NCBI GenBank assembly: GCA_030442055.1
Contig: JAUJEB010000013.1
Coordinates: forward strand, 62,001 to 126,000
DNA from: Agaribacillus aureus
GTDB taxonomy: Bacteria; Bacteroidota; Bacteroidia; Cytophagales; Cyclobacteriaceae
Direction: 5' to 3'
DNA length: 64,000 bases
Shown: positions 1 to 8,794 of the stretch, piece by piece
How the letters are laid out: each line of letters starts with the position of its first letter
Numbering within the stretch: the stretch's first letter is position 1
Made by a program: the position numbers and the translations under genes
The notes under the pieces: model-generated
What the model was told of the DNA's origin: nothing
What the model saw: only the letters and a program-made list of their open reading frames with translations
The model's database searches: none

Positions 1-522
1 AAAGGTGTTGGTACCAGGACGGTTAGAAAAACTGTGAGCACAAAGCTGAGTAACTGGTGGAGTTTCAGTGAAGAAATGCACAATAAAGGGATGGAATTTG
101 TCAATTATGACATCAAAGTATCCTGGATAGCGGCAGAACCTGAGGTGGCAGCTTCTTTACAGATCAAAGAAGGCAGAGAAGTGCTTAAAATGGAGCGGCT
201 TAGGGGTTTGGATAAAGGGCCCTTTGTTTATTTTATTTCTTACTTTCATCCCAGAGTTGGTTTAACCGGCAAGGAGGATTTTTCCAGACACCTTTATGAG
301 ATCCTAGAGAATGACTACGCCACCGTTCCTTCGGTTTCAAAAGAAAGAATAAGTGCCATCCTGGCTAATGAAGAAATCGCAAAGGAATTAGGTGTCAAAA
401 TAGGAGAACTTTTATTGTTCCGAAAAAGGCTTGTTTGTGATCCCGGTGACCGGCCGATCGAATATAACCTGGGATATTATCGGGCCGATAGCTTCACCTA
501 CGAAATTGATATCAAACGTTGA
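1..522 (+). CDS. GntR-family transcriptional regulator, C-terminal part (cut by window start)
   Basis: The frame is open from base 1, so the gene begins before the window and only about 173 residues are visible. The first residues (GVGTRTV) resemble the end of a GntR winged-helix domain. The rest has the layout of a UTRA effector-binding domain: an early stretch on affinity and Arg/Leu-rich strands (VLKMERLRG), and a C-terminal strand pattern ending in PIEYNLGYYRADSFTYEIDI. Such proteins are cytoplasmic repressors released by a sugar, sugar acid or sugar phosphate. The DNA-binding domain itself is not in view. Its target is unknown, but the sugar-acid transport genes a few kb away (6.2-11.5 kb) are candidates by proximity only. 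The apparent GTG start at base 34 is internal. Confidence 0.85.
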   Translation, partial: KGVGTRTVRKTVSTKLSNWWSFSEEMHNKGMEFVNYDIKVSWIAAEPEVAASLQIKEGREVLKMERLRGLDKGPFVYFISYFHPRVGLTGKEDFSRHLYEILENDYATVPSVSKERISAILANEEIAKELGVKIGELLLFRKRLVCDPGDRPIEYNLGYYRADSFTYEIDIKR

Positions 523-640
523 CCATCCGAACAAATTTGCACGCTGACGGTTGGTGGGCAGGGATCACAAAAGGTAAAGGCCTAATCCTAAACACTGATA
601 CCCCCATCCGCACCAGTGACAAGCCGGCTTGCGTGGCGGC

Positions 641-1348
641 TTAAATCAAATCAAAAGCCTGTGCATACCTGATGACATCAGTAAATCGCTTAATCTCCAG
701 CTTGCGGTTGATATTCTTTCTATGCTGTTCAATAGTTCTGCGACTTAGAAAAAGCTGTCCTGCAATCTGCGGATTGCTTTGACCATCGGCCAGCATGGTA
801 AGCACCTGGACCTCTCTTTTGGTTAGCGTAGAAAATTGCTTATAATGTTTACGCGCAAATACCTGCTCTCCCAACATCCGTTCCAGCTTTTTTGTAAGCG
901 ATGCCGAATTTTCTACCGGACAGGAAATGGTGATCAATCCGGGACGTTTATTGTGAATCTTGCTGGCGGTAAATAATAATTTGTAATCCTGGCTTCGTTT
1001 GTCAAACACTTTCTGAAAGTCACAGTGCACCTTGGATTTATCATCTTGTTGATAAAATTGAAGGAAGCCAGGGAAAACGTCTTTCAGGGTATCTTTGTGA
1101 ATATATTTTTTGAAAAACTCAAACCCCATGTTATTAATTTCATCCATGGTAAGTTCGAGCCAATCACACCCTGCCTGGTTCAGGTATTCTATGGTTAAAT
1201 CATCCTTATTGTTTAAATGAAAAAAGCTGGGAACGTATTCGCCAATTTCCTCCAACTCAAATACGCCATGATCAAGTAATTTATCTATAATAAAAAGATT
1301 CAGGTTCTGAGTTTCCAGGATTTCCGTTTCAGTTAGATGGTAGCTCAT
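641..1348 (-). CDS. LuxR-type regulator with PAS-like sensory domain
   Basis: 235 residues starting at an ATG at 1348. The C-terminal 65 residues are a LuxR/FixJ helix-turn-helix: LTKREVQVLTMLADG, then QIAGQLFLSRRTIEQHRKNINRKL. Residues about 45-150 look like a divergent PAS or PAS-like domain (it contains IEYLNQAGCDWLELT), so the protein probably senses a small molecule or protein signal in the cytoplasm. There is no receiver Asp domain and no membrane segment, so it is not an ordinary response regulator. It stands alone between the GntR gene and a 443-base gap. The target genes are not evident. Family assignment is firm; ligand and regulon are unknown. Confidence 0.85.
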   Translation of the reverse strand: MSYHLTETEILETQNLNLFIIDKLLDHGVFELEEIGEYVPSFFHLNNKDDLTIEYLNQAGCDWLELTMDEINNMGFEFFKKYIHKDTLKDVFPGFLQFYQQDDKSKVHCDFQKVFDKRSQDYKLLFTASKIHNKRPGLITISCPVENSASLTKKLERMLGEQVFARKHYKQFSTLTKREVQVLTMLADGQSNPQIAGQLFLSRRTIEQHRKNINRKLEIKRFTDVIRYAQAFDLI

Positions 1349-1791
1349 GGGGACCTTGCTAAAAATTAATGACCGAAATGAAATTTCAACAAATATTGCA
1401 GCAAATTCAATCGCCAGAAATTACCATTTTTTTCAAACAGCCCTGGTCGATCGGTCAAAAACTCATTATTTATTACTATGGTTGCACGGTCCGCCCCCCA
1501 AATAGAGGTAGCTACACATGTGTTGATACATCAAAAGGTTTCATGGATTTCAAAACCTACGTGACATGGCAAATTAAATTAACCGTAGTGGTTAAGCTGA
1601 GATAAACCACTCATTCGGAAACATCATTGGCCTATACTGAAAAGAAAGGGAAATCTTATCCCAATACAAGGAGCCAAGGCTGGCAAAATAAGCGCAAAAC
1701 CCTGTTGATGTCAAAGTAAGAACGCGAATTTTCGCGTTCTTACAAAATATAAAAACAATCCTTACGAGAACCCACAAAATACAACCATGTA
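1349..1791. other. Intergenic region without a supported gene
   Basis: 443 bases between the LuxR regulator (reading away) and the 3' end of the lipocalin-like gene. Two short open frames, at 1369-1605 (+) and 1592-1777 (-), have no signal peptide, recognisable motif or protein-like composition, so I do not call them. The only clear structure is the perfect stem-loop at 1716-1743. The promoter of the LuxR regulator should lie in the first 150 bases. Confidence 0.6.
1716..1743 (-). terminator. Perfect 13-bp stem-loop behind the lipocalin-like gene
   Basis: GTAAGAACGCGAA at 1716-1728 pairs with TTCGCGTTCTTAC at 1731-1743 around a 2-base TT centre. On the minus strand it follows the stop of the lipocalin-like gene by about 50 bases and is trailed by TTTGACAT, a short T-run. 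It is a plausible Rho-independent terminator, but the T-tract is weak. Confidence 0.5.
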
Positions 1792-2223
1792 TTATTTGAG
1801 CTTCTTAAACTTCAACGCACATGGTTCGATACAAAACAGATTGATAATCAAATTAGATTCTTTCAAATTGTAGGCAAGTTCAAATTTGGGAAGGTCTTCA
1901 TCGCGCTGGCAGCCTTCCAGAATTAGCACGGACCTTTCTGAATCAATGGTCCCTTCTGTTCCCTTATCGGCATCGCCGCCGGCGTAACAAAGTGACTTGT
2001 TCGACTTAAAGGTTCCATCTTTAAGCATCTCGATCGTATGATCGCTTGCAATTGGCTGGAACACACCACTACCGTCACCCGGGTCCATCAAATGCTCGAT
2101 GAGTTGCCATTTTCCTGTCAATTGGTTATCCAGGTTAATTTCAAGTTCCGCATTAGCATCCTCCCCTGTAGCGCAAGCGCTTAAAACTGCCAATGCCAGT
2201 ACAAATATCAATGTGTTTTTCAT
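1792..2223 (-). CDS. Lipocalin-like secreted lipoprotein
   Basis: 143 residues. The N-terminus is a lipoprotein signal peptide ending in the lipobox LSAC (Cys17), so the protein is probably anchored to a membrane on the periplasmic or outer side. After it come GKWQLIEHL, a D-G-S-G loop, GTFKSNK and a strand-rich remainder, the pattern of the lipocalin-like domains common in Bacteroidota. Four Cys after the lipobox (in SLCYAG, EGCQRD and FCIEPC) could form disulfides. It is a single gene with a terminator-like hairpin downstream and an AT-rich repeat upstream. Function unknown. Confidence 0.75.
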   Translation of the reverse strand: MKNTLIFVLALAVLSACATGEDANAELEINLDNQLTGKWQLIEHLMDPGDGSGVFQPIASDHTIEMLKDGTFKSNKSLCYAGGDADKGTEGTIDSERSVLILEGCQRDEDLPKFELAYNLKESNLIINLFCIEPCALKFKKLK

Positions 2224-2290
2224 AATTTATTTTTTTTGCTTCCGATCAAAAGACACAACATGTCTGAAAAAAGTTGTTAAGGAAAATTGG

Positions 2291-2401
2291 TAATGGAGCA
2301 TTGATGATTGACAATTGACAACCGAGAGGTGGCAATTGATAATGAATAATGGGAAATTAAAAATTATCAATTATTCATTTTCTATTATCAATTATTATGT
2401 A
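2291..2401. repeat. AT-rich intergenic inverted-repeat element, copy 1
   Basis: The stretch is built from variants of ATTGATAAT and ATTATCAAT. Around 2334-2350 ATTGATAATGAATAATG faces ATTATCAATTATTCATT and TATTATCAATTATT at 2364-2397, forming an imperfect hairpin. Similar wording recurs at 26357-26407. It resembles the short AT-rich intergenic repeats seen in many Bacteroidota genomes. It lies directly upstream of the carbonic anhydrase, so it could affect that promoter. There are no transposase genes or clean target duplications. Confidence 0.45.
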
Positions 2402-2430
2402 TTTTTAAAAAGAAAAAACTTAAAACCAAT

Positions 2431-3072
2431 ATGCCTGATAAATACAAAAACCTTTTGGACGGAAATATAAAATGGTCCGCAGACACCGCAAAATCAAACC
2501 CTGACCTCTTCAAACAACTAGCTAAAGCCCAACATCCGGAGTTTTTATGGATAGGGTGCTCAGATAGCAGGGTTCCGGCTACACAAGTCACCAATGCATT
2601 GCCTGGCTCCATATTTGTCCAAAGAAATATTGCCAATATGGTGGTCCATACCGACACCAACCTCCTCAGCGTGGTGTACTATGCAGTAAAGGTTTTGAAG
2701 GTGAAGCATATCATCGTTTGCGGACACTACGGCTGTGGGGGTGTATTAGCGGCGATGAGCAATAAAAACTTTGGTTTCCTGGACAACTGGCTGCTACACA
2801 TCAAAGATGTTTACAGGTTACATAGCAAGGAATTGGACGCCATTGAGGATGAACATAAAAGAGGTGAGCGATTCGTTGAACTTAATGTCCAGGAACAGGT
2901 AAATAACCTTTCCAAAATCTCATTTATCCAGGAAGAATGGAATAAAGGTGAATTCCCATACATTCATGGATGGGTATACCACCTCGGAGAAGGACGTATT
3001 CACAACCTTGACGTAGCTGTTAACAGCGCCAAGACCTTGAGCGGGGTATATCAATACGAGCCAAATAGTTAA
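2431..3072 (+). CDS. can: Beta-class carbonic anhydrase
   Basis: 213 residues, the usual length for a bacterial beta-carbonic anhydrase, which interconverts CO2 and bicarbonate in the cytoplasm. The zinc site is intact: Cys43 in the motif CSDSR with the Asp45/Arg47 dyad, then His99 and Cys102 in GHYGCGG. The C-terminal HGWVYHLGEGRI segment is also typical. No signal peptide is present. The ATG at 2431 is preceded by an A-rich stretch (AAAAAGAAAAAACTTAAAACC), the common start context here. It lies 223 bases upstream of a Ca2+-type ATPase on the same strand; co-transcription is possible but not shown. Confidence 0.96.
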   Translation: MPDKYKNLLDGNIKWSADTAKSNPDLFKQLAKAQHPEFLWIGCSDSRVPATQVTNALPGSIFVQRNIANMVVHTDTNLLSVVYYAVKVLKVKHIIVCGHYGCGGVLAAMSNKNFGFLDNWLLHIKDVYRLHSKELDAIEDEHKRGERFVELNVQEQVNNLSKISFIQEEWNKGEFPYIHGWVYHLGEGRIHNLDVAVNSAKTLSGVYQYEPNS

Positions 3073-3295
3073 AGCCGTAAATTCCTTTGCCATTTTTCAG
3101 GACGGAATTCAAATGCCATGAATCAACCTGTTTATTGATTTTGGTCATTAATTAATTCCAATTTCCTTTTGTACTTTGATCCGCAAATCAGCGCCACTGC
3201 TGGTATGTAAAAGGGATTGTATTGCCTGACATTCTGATCACACTTTCATGGCTTTCCAATCGACGATCCTTTGCAATCAAATGTGTTGAAACAAA

Positions 3296-5836
3296 ATGGA
3301 AACCCGTGGGCTTACACATATTGAAGCCACCAAAAGACTAGCCACGTTTGGCCGAAACAGCATTACCCAGGAGGAAAAACTAAATCCGCTGAAATTGCTG
3401 TTACAGCAATTCACCTCGCCGCTCATGCTGATATTGATTGCGGCTGCCATCATTTCCCTGGCCATTGGATTGCTGCCCGGTCAGGCATCAAACATTACGG
3501 ATACGGTTCTTATCCTAGCGATCGTATTCATCTCAGGGATTTTCGGCTTTGCGCAGGATTACAGGGCTGAGCGTACCATTGAAGCTTTACAACAAATGGC
3601 CACGCCACGCGCCAGGGTTGTCCGGGATGGCAAAGAGCAGGAAATTTACGCCCACGAAGTGGTACCTGGCGATTTAATGCAGATCGACTCGGGAGATATT
3701 ATTGCTGCAGATGGAAAAATTGTGGCCTCCTTCCACCTGGAAGCTGATGAATCCGTCCTGACCGGCGAATCACACGCCGTAAAAAAAGAGATTGAGGATA
3801 CCGTATTTATGCATAGCTACGTCACCGCCGGTAATGCGGAAGTGTTGGTAACAAACACCGGTATGCTAACCAGGATTGGAAAAATAGCGAAGGGTCTGCA
3901 AAGCATCCAGGACACAAAAACCAGCTTTCAAAAAGAGCTGGCTCAATTGGGCAAAAAACTTTCACTGCTCACCTTATTTGTTGCCTTGTTTATCGCCCTT
4001 GTTGGCTTTTTTAAATACGACGTTAACCAGGCACTGATGACGGCCATATCCCTGGCTGTCGCCGCTATACCGGAGGGGCTTCCAGCCGTGGTGGTCCTGG
4101 CATTAGCGGCCGGCGCCAAAGTAATGTTCAAAAAAAATGCATTGATCCGGCGGTTGTCCATTGCCGAATCTATAGGCGCCGTCAACGTTATCTGCACCGA
4201 TAAGACCGGCACCCTCACCAAAAATGAAATGACGGTTACCGCCTTATTTTATGACAATAAAACACAAAAAGTGTCATCGGATAAGTTGGTCTCAGCAGAC
4301 GACAAAACCGCCCGGCAACTGCTGGTTTGCGGACTGGTCTGCAATAACATCGAAACCGTCCACAACGAGGACGGAACTACAAGGTACCTTGGCAAGCAAA
4401 CGGAGATAGCATTGCATCAAACCGCACGCCACCTTCTGGCGGAAGTTGAATCCAGGCATTACTTTAAGGTGAACGAGATCCCGTTTAACTCAGAGCGAAA
4501 GATGATGTCGGTGGTCGTGGAACATCAGGACGACGGTTATTTTGTTTATACCAAGGGAGCACCTGAGATACTTATCAACAAATGCACCGGAATTTTGCTA
4601 AATGGCGAGATAAAACCGTTGGTACCAGATCAAAAACAGTCCATCCTAAATCAAAATGTAGCTTTTGCGAAAGAGGCCTTGAGAGTACTGGGCTGCGCCT
4701 ACAAACAAACCGGTTCGCCTGATCAAAATATTGAGTCGGAGCTTGTATGGATTGGGCTTCAGGCCATGATCGATCCGGCCAGAGATGAGGTGACGGAGGC
4801 CATACAGGACTGCAAAACAGCAGGTATCTGGGTAATTATGATCACCGGTGACAATCCCATTACAGCCGGCGCTATTGCTAAAAATATAGGTCTTGAAACC
4901 ACCGGTACCGTGGAAGGAACCGCGTTGGATAACATGGATGAGGCAGCACTGGCTAAAAAACTGGAAAGTGGGGTAAATGTCTTTGCCCGCACAAATCCAT
5001 TTCACAAACTGCGCATCCTTGAAAAACTAACCAAAAAATATAATGTCGCCATGACAGGAGACGGCGTAAATGATGCCCTGGCCTTAAAAAAAGCAAATGT
5101 CGGTATTGCCATGGGAAATAAGGGCACAGAAGTCGCCAGGCAAGCCAGCGACATTGTGCTGCTAGACGATAATTTCAGCACCATTCGGGATGCCTTAAAA
5201 CAAGGGCGAACTATTTTTAACAATATCAGAAAATTTATCAACTATCTGCTCTCTTGTAATCTTGCGGAAGTGGGTGTTATTTTTATCGCCACTGTAGCCA
5301 TGAAGCTGGATGGCCCTGTTTTACTGGCGGTACAGATACTATGGATAAATCTTCTGACCGACGGTTTGGTAGCGCTGGCACTGGGGGTAGATCCTCCGGC
5401 CACGGACATCATGCTTAAAAAGCCCCGAAAGCTGAACGAACCACTCATCAATAAAATGCTGACCTGGCAGATAGGGGGCATTGGCCTAGTGATGACCGTG
5501 ATCCTGTTGATAGCCTTTCAGTTGGCCCTGCCCCTAGGGATAGACAGTGCCCGCACCGTGCTGCTTACTGGCTTTGTATTGCTGGAATTCGTGAGGATTG
5601 CCGTTATACGATCCGAAGAGACCCTGGGTTGGTTAGCCAATAAATGGTTGGCCGGCGCATTGCTTTTATCTTTATTAATGCACCTGACTATTGTTTACTC
5701 ACCCATTAATACCTTCTTTGGTCTTGTTCCACTGGCAGCATATGAATGGGCCGTATTGGCAGGAAGTGTTTTTATAGCCTACTGGCTGGCCATTTTGATG
5801 ACCAGGTTTTTAACGAACAAAATACCTACCTCGTAA
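3296..5836 (+). CDS. P2A-type cation-transporting ATPase, Ca2+-type
   Basis: 846 residues. In order: a cation-ATPase N domain (GLTHIEATKRL), transmembrane helices 1-2, an actuator domain with the TGES motif (LTGESHAV), helices 3-4 with PEGLPAVV, the phosphorylation motif DKTGTLT with Asp302, the nucleotide domain (KGAPE), the hinge MTGDGVNDA, and six more helices. Helix 5 has NLAEVG and helix 6 has NLLTDG; together with the Glu of PEGLP these match the Ca2+-binding residues of SERCA-type pumps. It should export Ca2+ (possibly Mn2+) from the cytoplasm. The ATG at 3296 is the furthest sensible start, since an in-frame stop lies at 3287. The specificity call rests on motifs. Confidence 0.93.
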   Translation: METRGLTHIEATKRLATFGRNSITQEEKLNPLKLLLQQFTSPLMLILIAAAIISLAIGLLPGQASNITDTVLILAIVFISGIFGFAQDYRAERTIEALQQMATPRARVVRDGKEQEIYAHEVVPGDLMQIDSGDIIAADGKIVASFHLEADESVLTGESHAVKKEIEDTVFMHSYVTAGNAEVLVTNTGMLTRIGKIAKGLQSIQDTKTSFQKELAQLGKKLSLLTLFVALFIALVGFFKYDVNQALMTAISLAVAAIPEGLPAVVVLALAAGAKVMFKKNALIRRLSIAESIGAVNVICTDKTGTLTKNEMTVTALFYDNKTQKVSSDKLVSADDKTARQLLVCGLVCNNIETVHNEDGTTRYLGKQTEIALHQTARHLLAEVESRHYFKVNEIPFNSERKMMSVVVEHQDDGYFVYTKGAPEILINKCTGILLNGEIKPLVPDQKQSILNQNVAFAKEALRVLGCAYKQTGSPDQNIESELVWIGLQAMIDPARDEVTEAIQDCKTAGIWVIMITGDNPITAGAIAKNIGLETTGTVEGTALDNMDEAALAKKLESGVNVFARTNPFHKLRILEKLTKKYNVAMTGDGVNDALALKKANVGIAMGNKGTEVARQASDIVLLDDNFSTIRDALKQGRTIFNNIRKFINYLLSCNLAEVGVIFIATVAMKLDGPVLLAVQILWINLLTDGLVALALGVDPPATDIMLKKPRKLNEPLINKMLTWQIGGIGLVMTVILLIAFQLALPLGIDSARTVLLTGFVLLEFVRIAVIRSEETLGWLANKWLAGALLLSLLMHLTIVYSPINTFFGLVPLAAYEWAVLAGSVFIAYWLAILMTRFLTNKIPTS

Positions 5837-6227
5837 ACCCCTGAAATAGCCCCAGATTCTGCATTCTCAACAATGTTCAGTTTTTGTCTAGTTGTTTTTT
5901 GAGCACTAAGCCATTTTGGGACCGATAGACCAGTGATCGGGCAAAGCGTCGTTTTTAATGTTTAAAAGTTAAAACTATATTTAAAACAATCAAAAAATAC
6001 TGTTGGCAGCGACGTTTGTCCCGCATTCAGCAAGGATAGTCACGGCATTATCCGGCCTGAAGGACGTGAAACAGCAGTCGACTTATCATGCACGCGTTCA
6101 CCCGCCAGCGGTAAGTTGTCTGCCAGTAAATGTTTTTGCCTAATCATTATGGGTATTGTCGTGTCAAAAAATAGAGAACTTATCGAAAGGCATATAAACA
6201 AATGCCGGCCCATCGGAATTAATCACA
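5837..6227. other. Intergenic region, no gene seen
   Basis: 391 bases between the ATPase and the MFS transporter, both on the plus strand. I find no open frame with protein-like character, no RNA gene and no strong hairpin; CCGAT/ATCGG at about 5918-5940 is only a 5-bp stem. The promoter of the MFS/dehydratase pair must be here, but I cannot place a convincing Bacteroidota -33/-7 motif. Confidence 0.6.
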
Positions 6228-7526
6228 ATGGCTATCAAAACCACCAGAATTACACGCAAGCGTTTTAATATTTTAGTACTCGTATTCATCAGTGTAGTAA
6301 TCAACTACATGGACAGAAGCAACATTTCAATCGCGGCCTTTGCCTTGAGCGAGGAGCTGGAGCTCAGTCCAGTCCAAATGGGACTTATTTTTTCAGCATT
6401 TGCCTGGACTTATGCTGCCTTACAAGTACCAGGAGGTATCTTGGTGGATATGGTTGCACCGAGGATTTTGTATACTTTTATGTTGTCCCTATGGTCGATA
6501 GCGACGTTCCTTCAGGGATTTACCAACTCATTTATAGGTTTACTAGGTTTTCGGGCCAGCATAGGTGTATTTGAAGCACCGTCTTATCCAGCCAACAACA
6601 AGGTCGTAACCAGCTGGTTTCCGGAAAAAGAGCGGGCGTCGGCCATTGCTGTTTACACCTCCGGTCAATACATAGGATTGGCGTTTCTAACGCCAACCTT
6701 GGTAGCCATTCAAAGCTATATGGGGTGGCGGGGATTATTTATCGTTTCCGGTATTATCGGCATCGTCTGGGCAGGGATCTGGTACTTGTTTTACCGGGAT
6801 CCCAAATCACATAAAAAAGTAAGCCAGGAAGAACTAGACTACATAGCCCAAGGAGGGGGTCTTGTAGAGGAAGGATCAAAGCACCACACCAAATTCACAT
6901 TCCGGTGGGCTGATTTCAGGCAGGCATTTATACACCGCAAGCTGTGGGGCGTATACCTGGGACAGTTTTGCCTGGGTTCCATCTTTATCTTTTTTCTTAC
7001 CTGGTTCCCCACTTACCTGGTAAAGTACCGGGGGTTGGACTTTATAAAATCGGGTTTTCTTGCCTCCATTCCTTTTCTCGCCGCTTTTGTAGGAGTACTG
7101 CTATCCGGTTTTACTTCCGACTACCTGATGAGAAAGGGCTTCTCCAGTGAAGTGGCCAGAAAAATACCCGTTTTGAGCGGTACACTACTCTCTGTTACCA
7201 TCATCGGAGCCAACTATATGGACAGTACTTTTTTTGTTATATTCTTTTTGGCACTGGCATTTTTTGGAAATGGATTTGCAGCCATCACCTGGATTTTCGT
7301 TTCAACCATGGCACCAAAACATTTAATTGGTCTCATAGGTGGTGTTTTCAATTTTATCGGCGGCCTGTCAGCGGTTATAGTGCCCATGGTCATCGGTTTT
7401 CTAGTGGAAGACGATAATTTTGAACCGGCGCTGTTTTTCATCGGTTCTCTGGCATTAACAGGTTTCTTCAGTTACATTTTCCTGGTAGGCAAAGTGGAAA
7501 GAATTGTTGTAGACGAAAAATCCTAG
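6228..7526 (+). CDS. MFS transporter, anion:cation symporter (galactonate/hexuronate-type)
   Basis: 432 residues, about 12 transmembrane helices. The N-terminal INYMDRSNISIAAF followed by GLIFSAFAWTYAALQVPGG is the signature region of the ACS family, which includes DgoT, ExuT and GudP and imports sugar acids with protons. The central loop (about residues 200-225) is hydrophilic as expected. It lies about 100 bases upstream of a galactonate-dehydratase-like gene, so a hexonate or hexuronate is the likely substrate. The exact acid cannot be told from sequence. Confidence 0.9.
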   Translation: MAIKTTRITRKRFNILVLVFISVVINYMDRSNISIAAFALSEELELSPVQMGLIFSAFAWTYAALQVPGGILVDMVAPRILYTFMLSLWSIATFLQGFTNSFIGLLGFRASIGVFEAPSYPANNKVVTSWFPEKERASAIAVYTSGQYIGLAFLTPTLVAIQSYMGWRGLFIVSGIIGIVWAGIWYLFYRDPKSHKKVSQEELDYIAQGGGLVEEGSKHHTKFTFRWADFRQAFIHRKLWGVYLGQFCLGSIFIFFLTWFPTYLVKYRGLDFIKSGFLASIPFLAAFVGVLLSGFTSDYLMRKGFSSEVARKIPVLSGTLLSVTIIGANYMDSTFFVIFFLALAFFGNGFAAITWIFVSTMAPKHLIGLIGGVFNFIGGLSAVIVPMVIGFLVEDDNFEPALFFIGSLALTGFFSYIFLVGKVERIVVDEKS

Positions 7527-7627
7527 GAATTCATGGTTGAAATGATAAATAAGCGATGGTTAAAAACATCAAAAGAAGGATTACCCTGGTATAACAAAAC
7601 TTCAAATTAACGCTTGGACAAAATTCT

Positions 7628-8776
7628 ATGAAAATCACTGATATTAAAACTTATCCCACCTTAATCGGCTCTGGCAATCAACTGGTTGTGAAAGTTGAAA
7701 CTGACAAAGACCTATACGGTTGGGGCGCCTCCGGCTTAACCGGCAGAGAGATGGCCGTAATGGGCGCTATTAAACATTTCAGGGAATTTTTGATCGATAA
7801 AGATCCTCGCAAAATAGGTGCTATTTGGCAGGAGGTCTACCGGAGTCAGTATTTTGAAGGGGGCCGTGTATTGACGGCAGCGCTTTCGGCGATTGATATC
7901 GCCTTATACGACATCAAAGGAAAAGCGTTAGGTGTGCCGGTCTACGAATTACTGGGAGGCAAGCAGCGGGAGCACATCAACTGTTTTGCCTCGTTGAAAT
8001 TTTCTACCCTGGATCAGCTGATTGAAAGGGCACAAATCCTTTTGCAGGAAGGCTGGAACGTGTTGCGCCTCTATGAGGCCAGCGAGATCAAGGGAAATTT
8101 TGAACCGAGGGAATCGATTGATACCCTTGCCAAATGGCTTATCCGGCTTCGAAAAGAGGTCGGCACCCAACCAACTATTGGCATTGATTACCACCACCGC
8201 CTTACCATACCGGAAACTGTCGCCTTCCTACAGCGCATGCCTGCCGGCACCGTTGATTTTATAGAGGAACCTATCCGGGATGAATCACCGGAAGCCTACG
8301 AAAGCCTGCGCCGGATGATTGACGTTCCTTTTGCCCTGGGGGAGGAGTTTTCAAGTAAATGGCAGTTTGCACCCTACCTGGAACGCGGTATCACCCAGTT
8401 TGCTCGTGTTGATGTTTGCAATGTTGGAGGAATTACCGAAGCCATGAAAGTTGCTGCCATGGCCGAAACCCATTACATTGATCTGATGCCTCATAATCCA
8501 TTGGGGCCCATCTGTACCGCAGCCTCGATCCATGTCGCCGCTGCCAGTCCTAACTTTAGCTGGCTGGAAGAAATCAATACCCCCGCCGAAACAATTGGCA
8601 CCAATGCACAGGAATTCTACCCGGTACAGCCACAGCTAAAGGGGTCCTGCTATCCTGTACCGGACAAGCCCGGACTAGGGGTGGAATTCAATGAAGAACT
8701 GGCAAAAAAACAAACTTTCAAATTTCTCGAAACTCCCAGGTTAAAGCGAAATGATGGTTCCTTTACCAATTGGTAA
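7628..8776 (+). CDS. Enolase-superfamily acid-sugar dehydratase (galactonate dehydratase-like)
   Basis: 382 residues of the mandelate racemase/muconate lactonizing enzyme fold. The capping domain is at about 1-120 and the barrel follows. Metal ligands appear as Asp187 (IGIDYHH), Glu213 (FIEEPI) and Glu239 (LGEEFS). His189 sits two residues after the first ligand and His289 (MPHNPLGP) is in place for the His-Asp dyad. This DxH pattern without a KxK pair is that of galactonate/mannonate-type acid-sugar dehydratases, which yield 2-keto-3-deoxy acids. There is no signal peptide, so it is cytoplasmic. It follows the ACS transporter and faces the TRAP operon tail to tail with 18 bases between. The exact substrate is not determined. 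Confidence 0.88.
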   Translation: MKITDIKTYPTLIGSGNQLVVKVETDKDLYGWGASGLTGREMAVMGAIKHFREFLIDKDPRKIGAIWQEVYRSQYFEGGRVLTAALSAIDIALYDIKGKALGVPVYELLGGKQREHINCFASLKFSTLDQLIERAQILLQEGWNVLRLYEASEIKGNFEPRESIDTLAKWLIRLRKEVGTQPTIGIDYHHRLTIPETVAFLQRMPAGTVDFIEEPIRDESPEAYESLRRMIDVPFALGEEFSSKWQFAPYLERGITQFARVDVCNVGGITEAMKVAAMAETHYIDLMPHNPLGPICTAASIHVAAASPNFSWLEEINTPAETIGTNAQEFYPVQPQLKGSCYPVPDKPGLGVEFNEELAKKQTFKFLETPRLKRNDGSFTNW

Positions 8777-8794
8777 ATTGACACAGTATTTGTG

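Noticed and set aside
620-631. CAAGCCGGCTTG palindrome before the LuxR stop
   Set aside because: Six-base arms without loop or T-run; expected by chance at this length scale.
1369-1605. 78-codon plus-strand frame in the gap after the LuxR gene
   Set aside because: No signal, motif or protein-like composition, and it overlaps nothing functional. It is probably chance in an AT-rich gap.
1592-1777. 61-codon minus-strand frame
   Set aside because: Runs through the terminator-like hairpin and has no protein features.
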